A stretch of DNA of 64,000 nucleotides. Source: Sporosarcina sp. FSL W8-0480. GTDB lineage: Bacteria; Bacillota; Bacilli; Bacillales_A; Planococcaceae. Position 1 is the stretch's first letter. Every line of letters begins with the position of its first letter. This document shows, piece after piece, positions 34,061 through 42,344 of this stretch. Under the pieces are notes generated by a model. The model had not been told where the DNA came from, made no database searches, and saw only the letters and a list, made by a program, of their open reading frames with translations. The DNA lies in the NCBI RefSeq assembly GCF_037963765.1, contig NZ_CP150166.1, positions 62,001-126,000 on the forward strand, in the 5' to 3' direction. The translations under genes and the position numbers were made by a program.

Positions 34061-34488
34061 AAGAATGGACCTTGAACGCGGAGGAATGGACCTTGGGCGC
34101 GGAAGAATGGACCTTTGGGAGAAAGAATGGACCTTGGACGCGGAGGAATGGACCATTGGGAGAAAGAATGGACCTTGAACGCGGAAGAATGGGCCTTTGG
34201 GAGAAAGAATGGACCTTGGACGCGGAAGAATGGACCCTTGGGAGAAAGAATGGACCTTGGACGCGGAGGAATGGACCCTTGGGAGAAAGAATGGACCTTG
34301 AACGCGGAAGAATGGACCTTGTCAGGTGAATGTAATGTAATGAAGTTCTCGTTTACGGGATAAGTATTCTCCTTTACTCTTCGGGAGTTCTCGTTTACGG
34401 GACAAGATTGCTCCTTTACTCCTTGGGAGTTCTCCTTTACAACACAGAAGTTCCCATTAACAGGACAACAGTTCTCCTTTCCACTGCA
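34061..34488. repeat. Family B intergenic array, left copy
   Basis: Two modules. The first (34061-34320) repeats GAATGGACCTTGAACGCGGA alternating with GAATGGACCCTTGGGAGAAA in about 41-bp dimers. After a GTCAGGTGAA linker, the second (about 34341-34488) repeats roughly 22-bp units of the type AGTTCTCCTTTACGGGACAA, more degenerate toward the right. The order is the same in the right copy at 36267-36570. The minus-strand open frame of 192 codons across it has repeated residues only and is not a gene. Confidence 0.92.
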
Positions 34489-34630
34489 AAAATTAATAAT
34501 GCCGGGAGATTCGCTTCTCATGGCATTTTCAATCCAACACTTCGATACAAGTAACAATTGCTCGTTTTAAATCTTCAGGGATCAGCTTGGCACACGTCCG
34601 TGTTTGCCCGCATTTCCGTGAATACCGCTT
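34489..34630 (-). pseudogene. Duplicated 3' end of pcp, mutated remnant
   Basis: From 34491 to about 34612 the sequence matches 36572 to about 36690, the terminator and last ~25 codons of pcp, at over 85 percent identity by eye. Similarity then fades. Read on the minus strand it would give HGRVPS, but the next Trp codon has become TGA and one base is missing a few codons later. The terminator stem is also damaged (CTCATGGC for CTCCCGGC). Between its faded end and the next gene (34631-34772) I see only a GCTCATG/CATGAGC hairpin. Confidence 0.85.
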
Positions 34631-34772
34631 TTTGATATCAATACAGCTCATGCTATTCCGACATGAGCCGCCGTCTTCCGCTGCAATCAACAGATTTGTT
34701 TTCCTACAGTTTGATTTTCATTAATTTGGGTAGTTTAAAGGATGATATATACGAGGAAGGATTTGAGGCCAG

Positions 34773-36257
34773 ATGGTTAAATCAACCGAAGCAGACAGGC
34801 CTAAACGGAATTTGAAGCCCGTTTGGATTATTTTAGCATTCGCAGTTATGATTGTCATTGTCTTACTTCCCACCCCTGGTGACTTACCTGTCGTCGGACA
34901 ACGAGCGTTGGCTATTTTGGCATTTGCGGTCATTTTATGGGTGACGGAAGCGGTTTCCTATCCAGTTAGTGCTGCAATGATCATCGGACTTGTCGCCTTG
35001 TTAGTCGGCTTTGCACCAGATATGGCGGATCCGATTACGATTGTCGGCACAAAAGGCGCACTAAAAATGGCTTTAGGCGGCTTTTCAAACTCTGCCGTCG
35101 CCCTTGTTGCGGCAGCTTTATTCCTTGCCGCAGCCATGCAGGCCACCAATTTGCACAAACGTCTTGCACTCTTCATTTTATCAAAAGTTGGCGTGAAAAC
35201 CGGCGCAATCGTATTTGGTGCTATTCTCGTGTCCGTCGTTTTAGCATTTTTCGTTCCAAGTGCAACTGCCCGGGCCGGAGCGGTCGTACCAATTCTGTTA
35301 GGAATGGTGGCGGCTTTCGGACTTCAGCCAAATAGTCGGCTTGGAGCATTATTGGTCATCACCGCAGTGCAATCAGTCTCCATATGGAATATCGGGATCA
35401 AAACAGGTGCTGCGCAGAATATGGTAGCTTTAGGATTCATGGAGAAGGAATTCGGGGTTTCCGTTGCATGGAGTTCTTGGTTCCTGTATGCTGCCCCATG
35501 GTCCATCATTATGTCAGTCGTCCTATATTTCGTCATGATCAAATTGATCAAACCTGAAACACAAGTTGTTGAAGGCGGAAAAGAACTGATCGAGTCGCAA
35601 CTGAAAGAACTCGGTCCTATTAAGTCGTCTGAAATCCGTCTAATCATCGTTTCCCTCGCCCTCCTGTTTCTTTGGGCGACGGAAGAGAAACTCCATCCGC
35701 TTGATACTACAACGGTGACGATTATTGCAATCGGCGTTCTTCTGTCACCGAAAATCGGCGTGTTCGATTGGAAAACGGTTGAACGTCTCATCCCGTGGGG
35801 TACAATTATTGTTTTTGCAGTCGGTATTACACTTGGTACTATCCTGCTTGATACGAATGGTGCCCAATGGCTATCCAACAAAGTCTTTGGTGCAATGGGC
35901 CTTGAAAATATGCCGCTGATTGCGACCATCGCTTTGTTGTCGGCTTTCAATATCCTGATCCATCTTGGATTTGCAAGCGCGACAAGCCTTTCATCTGCGC
36001 TTATCCCGATTTTCATTGCACTGACTACCACAATCGCCATCGATGCGAACAATGTCGGCTTTGTATTAATTCAACAGTTTGTCATTAGCTTTGGATTCCT
36101 TCTCCCGGTGAGCGCACCGCAAAACATGCTTGCCTACGGGACAGGCGCATTTACCGTGAAGGATTTCCTGAAATCCGGGATTCCACTCACCGTCATCGGC
36201 TATTTGCTAATTCTATTGTTCAGCGCAACGTATTGGAAGTGGATTGGATTGTTGTGA
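34773..36257 (+). CDS. DASS/SLC13 family anion transporter
   Basis: A 494-residue polytopic protein of the divalent anion:sodium symporter family, which takes up or exchanges dicarboxylates, citrate or sulfate. Visible are VTEAVSYPVSAAMIIGLVALL, the first SNT-like loop near GFSNSAVALVAAALFL, FFVPSATARAGAVVPILLG, and a late helical pair AFNILIHLGFASATSLSSALIP and LPVSAPQNMLAYGTGAF that matches the second anion-binding loop. The start ATG 34773 has GAGG four bases upstream and GGAAGG further up. The gene lies exactly between the two family B/pcp blocks. No own terminator is visible before the right-hand array. Confidence 0.88.
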   Translation: MVKSTEADRPKRNLKPVWIILAFAVMIVIVLLPTPGDLPVVGQRALAILAFAVILWVTEAVSYPVSAAMIIGLVALLVGFAPDMADPITIVGTKGALKMALGGFSNSAVALVAAALFLAAAMQATNLHKRLALFILSKVGVKTGAIVFGAILVSVVLAFFVPSATARAGAVVPILLGMVAAFGLQPNSRLGALLVITAVQSVSIWNIGIKTGAAQNMVALGFMEKEFGVSVAWSSWFLYAAPWSIIMSVVLYFVMIKLIKPETQVVEGGKELIESQLKELGPIKSSEIRLIIVSLALLFLWATEEKLHPLDTTTVTIIAIGVLLSPKIGVFDWKTVERLIPWGTIIVFAVGITLGTILLDTNGAQWLSNKVFGAMGLENMPLIATIALLSAFNILIHLGFASATSLSSALIPIFIALTTTIAIDANNVGFVLIQQFVISFGFLLPVSAPQNMLAYGTGAFTVKDFLKSGIPLTVIGYLLILLFSATYWKWIGLL

Positions 36258-36266
36258 GGTTTTTAA

Positions 36267-36570
36267 TGAATGGACCTTGGAGTCAGAGGAATGGACCTTG
36301 AACGTGAAAGAATGGGCACTTGGGAGAAAGAATGGACCTTGAACGTGGAAGAATGGACCCTTGGGAGAAAGAATGGACCTTGAACGTGGAAGAATGGACC
36401 CTTGGGAGAAAGAATGGACCGTGTCAGGTGAACGTATCACGAAGTTCTCGTTTTTTCGAGGAGATTTCTCCTTTACTGCACAAGAGTTCTCGTTTACAGG
36501 ACAAGAGTTCTCCAATACTCCGCGGATGTTCTCCTTTACGGGACAAGATTTCTCCTTTACTCCACCACGA
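36267..36570. repeat. Family B intergenic array, right copy
   Basis: Same two-module order as the left copy: GAATGGACCTTGAACGTGGA / GAATGGACCCTTGGGAGAAA dimers (36267-36423), a GTCAGGTGAA linker, then TTCTC units of the type AGTTCTCGTTTACAGGACAA (about 36440-36568). It fills the gap between the convergent DASS and pcp genes and directly joins the pcp terminator. Confidence 0.92.
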
Positions 36571-36581
36571 AAATTAATAAT

Positions 36582-36605
36582 GCCGGGAGATTCGCTTCTC
36601 CCGGC
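36582..36605 (-). terminator. Terminator of pcp
   Basis: GCCGGGAG and CTCCCGGC form a perfect 8-bp stem around ATTCGCTT, followed on the minus strand by ATTATTAATTTT. Confidence 0.8.
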
Positions 36606-36609
36606 TTTT

Positions 36610-37212
36610 TCAATCCAACACTTCGATACAAGTAACAATTGCACGTTTTAAATCTTCATGGGACCAGCTTGGCACACGGCCGTGTTCAACCGCAAGTTCA
36701 TGGGAAGCTGGGATGTGAATGAATCCCGCAAGCATATCCGGACGCTGTTTGTTCATGAAATGTAATTCCCGATACATGACATGGTTGCATAAATAAGCTC
36801 CCGCAGTATTAGAGATTTCCGCCGGAAACCCTTTCCCTTTCATCGCCTCGACCATTTTTCGAATCGGCATATTCGTGAAATATCCATCTGCCCCACCTTC
36901 AACAATCGGTTCATCCACAGGTGCATGTCCGCTATTATCCTTTGCACCGTCATTTACATTGATGGCGATTCGCTCAGGAGTAATTTTAAATCGGCCGCCT
37001 GACAGACCAAGTGACAAAACCGCATCGGGTTGCAGTTTTTTGATATGCGAAATGACAAGATCCCCGGAAATATTGAAATCGACCGGTAGGATTTCACTAT
37101 GGATTTTGTATCGCCCGATTTCCATGCCGTGCAATTCATCAGCAATCTTTTGGGTCGGGTTAATCGGAAAGTTCAAGAACGGTTCAAAGCCAGTTAGCAA
37201 TAATTTCTTCAT
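36610..37212 (-). CDS. pcp: Pyroglutamyl-peptidase I
   Basis: A 200-residue cysteine peptidase (C15) that removes N-terminal pyroglutamate from peptides. The triad is visible: Glu in RFKITPERIAIN (about residue 80), Cys in NTAGAYLCNHVMY (about 143), and His in FIHIPASHE (about 167). The N-terminal LLTGFEPFLNFPINPTQ is typical. The length is near the family norm of 200-215. ATG 37212 follows AAAGGGGGA. A broken copy of its 3' end lies 2.1 kb away at 34489-34630. Confidence 0.94.
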   Translation of the reverse strand: MKKLLLTGFEPFLNFPINPTQKIADELHGMEIGRYKIHSEILPVDFNISGDLVISHIKKLQPDAVLSLGLSGGRFKITPERIAINVNDGAKDNSGHAPVDEPIVEGGADGYFTNMPIRKMVEAMKGKGFPAEISNTAGAYLCNHVMYRELHFMNKQRPDMLAGFIHIPASHELAVEHGRVPSWSHEDLKRAIVTCIEVLD

Positions 37213-37276
37213 AGTAATAATCCCCCTTTAATGCATTATAACGGATTCCGAAGTACTTTGGGATAAATATCTGAAA

Positions 37277-37301
37277 GTTTATGTTGCTCCTGTTAGGGAA
37301 T
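37277..37301 (+). promoter_or_regulatory. Candidate SigB promoter for the SDR gene
   Basis: GTTTAT (37277-37282), 13 bases, then GGGAAT (37296-37301) fits the SigB consensus GTTTAA-N12-15-GGGWAW with one mismatch. It lies about 38 bases before the start of a gene whose closest relatives in Bacillus are general-stress proteins. Confidence 0.65.
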
Positions 37302-37338
37302 AATCCATTACATTCACTTTTCGGAGGAGGAGTATGGT

Positions 37339-38220
37339 ATGACGAAAGATAAATACGAGAAAAAAGATGAACAAGTGACACCACAAACTCAAAATCAACA
37401 ACCTGGAATCGAAGCCGAAATGGACCCACCACCACTATATGATGATGAAAATTATAAGGGCTCGGGAAAGTTAAAAGGGAAAAACGCATTGATCACAGGC
37501 GGAGATAGCGGCATTGGGCGCGCCGTCGCTGTTGCCTTCGCTAAAGAAGGCGCCAATGTGGCAATCGCCTATTTGGCCGAGGCTGAAGATGTTGATGCGA
37601 ATAAAACCGTAGAACTCATCGAGAAATACGGCGGGAAAGCGAAGAAATTCCGTATAGATATTAGTGAAGAGGAAAATTGCGAGCAGCTGATTGATGATGT
37701 AGTGCAGGAGTTTGGCAGTTTGAACATCCTTGTGAACAATGCTGGTAAGCAGTTTCCTCAGGATGACATTTCCCAAATTTCGGGTGATCAGCTTCGAGAG
37801 ACATTTGAAACGAATTTCTTCGGGTTGTTCTTCTTGTCTAAGGCTGCTTTAGCGAATATGAAGGAAGGCGATTGCATTATCAACACTTCCTCCGTTACGG
37901 CGTATAACGGTTCGCCGGGCTTAATTGATTATTCGGCAACGAAAGGCGCTATTACAACTTTCACTCGTTCACTCGCTCTGAATTTGGCGGATAAAGGAAT
38001 CCGTGTAAATGCGGTCGCACCTGGCCCGATATGGACACCTTTAATTCCCGCGACGTTTGACGCAAAAAAGGTGGAGCAGCACGGAGCTGATACACCAGTG
38101 AAACGCCGTGGGCAACCCGCGGAAAACGCACCGGCATATGTGTTTTTGGCATCGAATGATTCAAGTTACATGACCGGACAGACGATTCATGTCGATGGCG
38201 GGGATTATGTTGGGTCATAA
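37339..38220 (+). CDS. SDR oxidoreductase, general-stress type (YdaD/GSP39-like)
   Basis: A 293-residue classical SDR with a polar N-terminal extension (to about residue 45; DPPPLYDDENYKGSGKLKGK). It has the cofactor motif ITGGDSGIGRAVAVAFAKEGA, NNAG, and the catalytic Ser with YSATKGA (Tyr-x3-Lys), ending MTGQTIHVDGGDYVGS. The extension and sequence match the Bacillus YdaD/YhxC/YhdF group, several members of which are SigB-controlled. The SigB-like promoter upstream agrees. The substrate is unknown. ATG 37339 follows GGAGGAGGAGTATGGT. A family A array follows with no separate terminator in the sense direction. Confidence 0.87.
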   Translation: MTKDKYEKKDEQVTPQTQNQQPGIEAEMDPPPLYDDENYKGSGKLKGKNALITGGDSGIGRAVAVAFAKEGANVAIAYLAEAEDVDANKTVELIEKYGGKAKKFRIDISEEENCEQLIDDVVQEFGSLNILVNNAGKQFPQDDISQISGDQLRETFETNFFGLFFLSKAALANMKEGDCIINTSSVTAYNGSPGLIDYSATKGAITTFTRSLALNLADKGIRVNAVAPGPIWTPLIPATFDAKKVEQHGADTPVKRRGQPAENAPAYVFLASNDSSYMTGQTIHVDGGDYVGS

Positions 38221-38261
38221 TTTGTACTTGAGAAAAGGCTTGAGTGAGCGGGGGCCGGCCA

Positions 38262-38580
38262 TTCTTGAGCGCGAATCGCATTTCTTGAGCGCGAACCGCA
38301 TTTCTTGAGCGCGGAATCGCACTTCTTGAGCGCGAATCGCATTTCTTGAGCGCGAATCGCACTTCTTGAGCGCGAACCGCATTTCTTGAGCGCGAATCGC
38401 ATTTCTTGAGCGCGAATCGCACTTCTTGAGCGCGGAATCGCACTTCTTGAGCGCGGAATCGCACTTCTTGAGCGCGAATCGCACTTCTTGAGCGCAGAAT
38501 CGCACTTCTTGAGCGCGAACCGCATTTCTTGAGCGCGGAATCGCACTTCTTGAGCGCGAATCGCATTTCTTGAGCGAAAT
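38262..38580. repeat. Family A intergenic tandem array 3
   Basis: Sixteen units plus one degenerate unit, 20 or 21 bp each, of TTTCTTGAGCGCGAATCGCA and a 21-base form with GCGGAATCGCA. The single extra G explains the length difference. The core CTTGAGCGC is invariant except in the last units. The array lies between the convergent SDR and YhgE genes and stops about 35 bases before the YhgE terminator. Confidence 0.94.
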
Positions 38581-38616
38581 CGATTTTCCGGAGCGCGCCG
38601 CCGTTTATACAATTTT

Positions 38617-38656
38617 AAAAAGCGATCCACGGACACTCAGTCCGCGGATCGCTTTT
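38617..38656. terminator. Terminator of the YhgE/Pip gene
   Basis: AAAAAGCGATCCACGGA and TCCGCGGATCGCTTTTT pair (one mismatch) around CACTCAG, with A and T runs on both sides. Confidence 0.9.
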
Positions 38657-38658
38657 TC

Positions 38659-40863
38659 TTATGCCTCTACAGTATCTCGTGAATACCGTTTTTTGAATAT
38701 CAATGCAAAGTAACCAAACGTTATCGCCAAGCATGCAACCGTGAAACCGATCAGCACACCGTTATTTGTCCAAAGATGTGCAATATCACCTGTAGAAATC
38801 GATGCTTTGAATGATTGGACAGAATACGTCATCGGTAATAATTTATTGAAAACTTGAAGCGGTTCAGGAATTAATTCCAATGGGAATGTTCCTGCGCTTG
38901 TCGTTAATTGCAATATCAAAATGAGAATCGCTGCAAATCGGCCTGGGTCGCCAAACATTGATACCAACATTTGAACTATCGCGATGAATGTGTAGCTTGT
39001 AATCACCGCAGTCAATATGAACAACGGCAAGTTGGCCGTTTCCATTCCGAGTCCCCACTTGATGATTGCAACAGCAGCAAGCGCTTGAACCAATCCTACA
39101 ATCGCCAATACAGATACTTTGCTCGCCATCCAACTGAATGCGCCGGTTGGTTTGATTGCTGGTTCGACTAGCGGGAATACAATCGATAACAATAATGCGC
39201 CTACGAATAATCCGAGTGAAAGGAAGTATGGCGCAAAACCTGTACCGTAGTTCGGCACTTCATTGATGCCGTCTTTTTCGACATCTACTGGAGCTGCAGC
39301 CATATTATACGTTTTCTCGTTCGGATTCACTTCGCTAGCAGTTTCATTTGCTTCCGCAAGTTTCTCCTGCAATGTTAGCGTTCCTTCATTCAATTCCTTC
39401 ATGCCATCCGTCAATTTCGAGGAACCGGCAGCCAACTCCTTCGATTTTGAAGCAAGCGTTCCAGTTCCTTCACTCAATGTATTAGAGCCAGCATTCAATT
39501 CATTCAAACCTGTAGCCAAGTCAGATGAACCTTTTTTCGCTGACGCGACCCCTTCGGATAGCTGATCAAGTCCATTCGACAATGCACCATTTCCTTGTGC
39601 GAGAGTCGCGGCACCTTGAGTTAATTGAGGAGAAGCCCCATTCAACTTTTCAAGACCGGCTAATGCCTGCGCATGGCCATCACGAAGTTGGCCAGCCGCG
39701 CCATTGACTTGCGTAACCCCCTCATGTAGTGCTGCAGTTCCTTCTGAAAGCTCGGTCATTCCACCTGAAAGCTGTGCGCTTCCCTGTTTTAATTGACCCA
39801 AAGCAGCATTCAAAGCAGCTTGTTGTTCCTCTGGCATTGACGCTATGACCGGCGCCAACTTATCGGATAAATCATTAATGCCTGCACTGACATTTTTCGA
39901 TCCATTCTCTAATTGTTCAGCAGCAGCATTTAAACTTGCCGTTTTTTCATTAATTGTACCAAGTGCATTTCCAAACTCTTCTTCTTTTTGTGCAATCAAT
40001 GCATAACTATCTCTTAATTGCCCGACACTAGCCGTATAGTTTTCAATGCCTTCTTTCAAATCGGTTGCACCTTTGGTCGCCTGAAGCGCTCCCTTATTAA
40101 GTTCAGCGACTCCCGACGACAATGTACCAATTCCTTTATCCAAATCAGCCGCGCCCTTTGCAGCATCATTCGTTTCCTTCGCCAAACGGTCGGAACCGTC
40201 TTTCAATGTGATTGTGCTGGACGCCAAAGTTTCCAAGTATCCTTTCAAATCCTGTGCACCACTTTCAAGTTCCGCGGCTCCGTTATGCAGTTTTCCTGCA
40301 CCATCTGCCGCTTCGCCAAAACCTTTGCCCATTTCACTTACAGAGTCAAATAACTGTTCGGCATAGGTTGACGCAATCTTTTCATTCACTTCCGACCGAA
40401 TTCGTTCCATCGCGGTCTCCCCGATTTGTGCGGATAGGAAATTGAAGCCCTCATTCGGCTTATACACGATTGTCAGTTTCTCAGGGTTTTCATCCAATAA
40501 CGTCGTAGCATGTTGTGAGAAATTTTCTGGTATTTCTATTGCGATATAATACTCCTGATTTTTCAGGCCAGCCTCCGCGTCCTCTTTGGAAACTTGTTGG
40601 ATATTAAAGTTTCCACCTTCCATCAGCTTATCGACCAATTCATCGCCAAGTGATAATTTTTTGCCATCCATCTCTGCGCCTTCATCCATATTAACGATTG
40701 CTACAGGAAGTGCGTCCATATTTGCGTACGGATCCCAAAACGCCCATAGGAACATGCCTGCATATAAAACAGGGATGAATAGGATAGCAATCATCGCTAC
40801 AAGCATTTTCTTAGTACGCAGAAGCTGCTTCCATTCCGCGTATATCATTGATTTTTTCTTCAA
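38659..40863 (-). CDS. YhgE/Pip family membrane protein
   Basis: A 734-residue protein. An N-terminal transmembrane helix (MLVAMIAILFIPVLYAGMFLWAF) is followed by the conserved PVAIVNMDEGAEMDGKKLSLGDELV block. A very long extracytoplasmic region (about 170-500) of coiled-coil repeats has the pattern GA..L..G...L, and about five C-terminal helices end the protein. The ends resemble ABC-2 permeases. Relatives include the phage infection protein Pip and YhgE; the cellular role is unknown. The frame opens at ATG 40878, but TTG 40863 has GGAGG eight bases upstream. A TetR gene lies 69 bases upstream on the same strand, as is usual for this family. Confidence 0.88.
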   Translation of the reverse strand: MKKKSMIYAEWKQLLRTKKMLVAMIAILFIPVLYAGMFLWAFWDPYANMDALPVAIVNMDEGAEMDGKKLSLGDELVDKLMEGGNFNIQQVSKEDAEAGLKNQEYYIAIEIPENFSQHATTLLDENPEKLTIVYKPNEGFNFLSAQIGETAMERIRSEVNEKIASTYAEQLFDSVSEMGKGFGEAADGAGKLHNGAAELESGAQDLKGYLETLASSTITLKDGSDRLAKETNDAAKGAADLDKGIGTLSSGVAELNKGALQATKGATDLKEGIENYTASVGQLRDSYALIAQKEEEFGNALGTINEKTASLNAAAEQLENGSKNVSAGINDLSDKLAPVIASMPEEQQAALNAALGQLKQGSAQLSGGMTELSEGTAALHEGVTQVNGAAGQLRDGHAQALAGLEKLNGASPQLTQGAATLAQGNGALSNGLDQLSEGVASAKKGSSDLATGLNELNAGSNTLSEGTGTLASKSKELAAGSSKLTDGMKELNEGTLTLQEKLAEANETASEVNPNEKTYNMAAAPVDVEKDGINEVPNYGTGFAPYFLSLGLFVGALLLSIVFPLVEPAIKPTGAFSWMASKVSVLAIVGLVQALAAVAIIKWGLGMETANLPLFILTAVITSYTFIAIVQMLVSMFGDPGRFAAILILILQLTTSAGTFPLELIPEPLQVFNKLLPMTYSVQSFKASISTGDIAHLWTNNGVLIGFTVACLAITFGYFALIFKKRYSRDTVEA

Positions 40864-40920
40864 TTTGCATTCCTCCATTAATACTGATTGACTAAAAACC
40901 TCAAACGGTCAACTTTGAAT

Positions 40921-40946
40921 AAAAAAAGAGTCTCAAGCTAAGAGAC
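40921..40946 (-). terminator. Weak terminator overlapping the TetR stop codon
   Basis: GTCTC and GAGAC pair around the TetR stop region on the minus strand, followed by TCTTTTTTT. The short stem suggests partial read-through into yhgE. Confidence 0.5.
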
Positions 40947-41502
40947 AGTTAAAAATTGTACCACCTAATAATCCTAAAATACGTTCTTCTGCCAATTCTT
41001 CATCATGAGTTTTTCCCCAATCGACAACAAGTGCGAGGTAGGATTTAAATAATAGAAATGCAACGAGTTCACTGTCGCAAGGCTTTAATTCGCCTTTCGC
41101 AATTGCCCGTTCGATTTTTTCTTTTATATAGAAGACAATTTCACTTTCTATTTGAGCTAACACCTCAGTGACTGCTGGTGTACGCAATTCTTTTTCTTCA
41201 TCGATCAATTTCGCATATAGTTTGTGGTTCTCACGAAATTTCAACATTTGCATAAGGCGTGCATGCGCATTTTCTTTAAAAGAAGCACCTTCTATAGAGA
41301 CTGCGTCGGACGCGGCCCGCATTTCTTCAATCATTTTGAGAACTATGGCATTGAACAGTTCCTCTTTATTTGAAAAGAAGGTGTAGATTGTACCTTTCCC
41401 GACGTTCGCAATTTTCGCAACCTGGTCCATCGTTGTGGCTTTGTATCCGAATAGTGAAAATGATTTCGCTGCAGCTTCCATTATTTCTTGTCTGCGATCC
41501 AC
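40933..41502 (-). CDS. TetR/AcrR family regulator of the YhgE/Pip gene
   Basis: A 189-residue repressor. The N-terminal helix-turn-helix reads AAAKSFSLFGYKATTMDQVAKIANVGKGTIYTFFSNKEELFNAI (about residues 10-53). The rest is an all-helical ligand-binding and dimerisation domain of the TetR type. It probably represses itself and the following yhgE gene; the inducer is unknown. The start is GTG 41502 with GGAGGTGAAG six bases upstream. A good promoter with an overlapping inverted-repeat operator lies directly upstream. Confidence 0.9.
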   Translation of the reverse strand: MDRRQEIMEAAAKSFSLFGYKATTMDQVAKIANVGKGTIYTFFSNKEELFNAIVLKMIEEMRAASDAVSIEGASFKENAHARLMQMLKFRENHKLYAKLIDEEKELRTPAVTEVLAQIESEIVFYIKEKIERAIAKGELKPCDSELVAFLLFKSYLALVVDWGKTHDEELAEERILGLLGGTIFNCLLA

Positions 41503-41536
41503 TTCTTCACCTCCAGGGAATTAATTAATATATTTA

Positions 41537-41566
41537 TGACCCAAATACACTTTTGGTCACTTAGTC
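41537..41566. promoter_or_regulatory. Putative TetR operator
   Basis: TGACC (41537-41541) and GGTCA (41555-41559) form an inverted repeat, extended on the minus strand as TGACTAAGTGACC. It lies immediately downstream of the -10 box of the tetR promoter, a position that would block transcription. Confidence 0.55.
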
Positions 41567-41595
41567 ATTATATTGCTCTTATCGGGAAAATGCAA
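41567..41595 (-). promoter_or_regulatory. SigA promoter of the tetR-yhgE unit
   Basis: Minus-strand TTGCAT (41590-41595), exact 17-base spacer and perfect TATAAT (41567-41572). Confidence 0.75.
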
Positions 41596-41662
41596 GTAAA
41601 AAACGCAAAATGCCCACCGATACAAGTCAGCAGGCAATTGAATCATATTCATTCATTCTAAA

Positions 41663-41944
41663 TCATAATCTTACAATAACTTCTGTCCCGTCTTTCGCCT
41701 TGACGTTCACCAAACTGATTCCTTTGTGGTTACGCAGCTCAGAAACGATGCTTTTGAGTTCCCTTTTCTCCAAAGCCGGGATTACGTATACTTTCGACTT
41801 ATCTTCGGCATTTTTAGCGATTTGTTCGTTTATCAATTTCCGAAGCCAATTGGAGCTGATGATCGTTACGCCTAACGAAAGGAAAACATATGGAAGCGGA
41901 ATGGACATCTTGAACTTTTCGGTTTTGACTTTGACTTTCAGCAT
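41663..41944 (-). CDS. Small hypothetical protein, third gene of the DUF2089 operon
   Basis: A 93-residue protein with one hydrophobic segment near residues 15-30 (IPLPYVFLSLGVTIISS) and a C-terminal charged part ending NVKAKDGTEVIVRL. I do not recognise a family. Its start ATG 41944 overlaps the region of the preceding gene's stop (TGA 41946-41948), so it is translationally coupled. The end of this protein and that of the preceding one have a similar layout (VDIKSADGDTVSVIIE against VNVKAKDGTEVIVRL), which suggests a shared small C-terminal fold. Confidence 0.7.
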   Translation of the reverse strand: MLKVKVKTEKFKMSIPLPYVFLSLGVTIISSNWLRKLINEQIAKNAEDKSKVYVIPALEKRELKSIVSELRNHKGISLVNVKAKDGTEVIVRL

Positions 41945-41945
41945 A

Positions 41946-42332
41946 TCACTCGATGATTACGGAAACTGTATCGCCGTCAGCTGATTTGATGTCGACGATT
42001 GGTCCGTCCAGTTCATTTTCGATTGCTTCAATGAGTATATCGATATCAAGGTCTTTCACGTATTTCTCGGATTGAGGGATATTCCCTGCGATATTGTATC
42101 CCGCTTTCAACATGACTTTGATGAGCTTGATCGGCAAGTTGACGGAGACATTATCATTATCCGAAGAAACGACACGGATCTTTAATGTCTTGTCTGCATA
42201 TGCTGTTGATTTACCTGATGAACCGCCCACAGATTCCCTATTATTTAATACTTCAATCAGTTCGGATGCCTTCGTAGCATCCACTTTCCCCTCTTGAACC
42301 ATCGTTAACACTTTTTCAATTTCCGTTTTCAT
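41946..42332 (-). CDS. SHOCT-like/YvlB-N-type protein, second gene of the DUF2089 operon
   Basis: A 128-residue soluble protein. Residues 3-30 (EIEKVLTMVQEGKVDATKASELIEVLN) are the short helical oligomerisation motif seen at the start of YvlB/LiaX-like proteins and at the end of DUF2089 proteins. The remainder has a strand-rich section IRVVSSDNDNVSVNLPIKLIKVMLKAG. The upstream DUF2089 protein ends in the same motif (DEKKVVAMLESGEITTEEAIRLL), which points to mutual assembly. Function is unknown. ATG 42332 has GGGGG eight bases upstream. Confidence 0.75.
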   Translation of the reverse strand: MKTEIEKVLTMVQEGKVDATKASELIEVLNNRESVGGSSGKSTAYADKTLKIRVVSSDNDNVSVNLPIKLIKVMLKAGYNIAGNIPQSEKYVKDLDIDILIEAIENELDGPIVDIKSADGDTVSVIIE

Positions 42333-42344
42333 AATGAATTCCCC

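Noticed and set aside
33979..34557. A 192-codon minus-strand frame and overlapping plus-strand frames rich in GP/FF/WT repeats
   Set aside because: Encoded wholly by the family B array and pcp remnant; repeated peptides only, with no start signals.
34773..36257. DASS transporter as part of a mobile element
   Set aside because: No transposase, integrase or terminal inverted repeats are present; only the flanking duplicated blocks suggest recombination.
36267..36644. A 143-codon minus-strand frame over the right family B array
   Set aside because: Repeat-derived peptide overlapping the pcp end in another frame; no ribosome binding site.
38205..38636. Three overlapping minus-strand frames with RSRNAIRAQEVRF repeats
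   Set aside because: Translations of family A array 3 in different frames, overlapping the SDR gene end.
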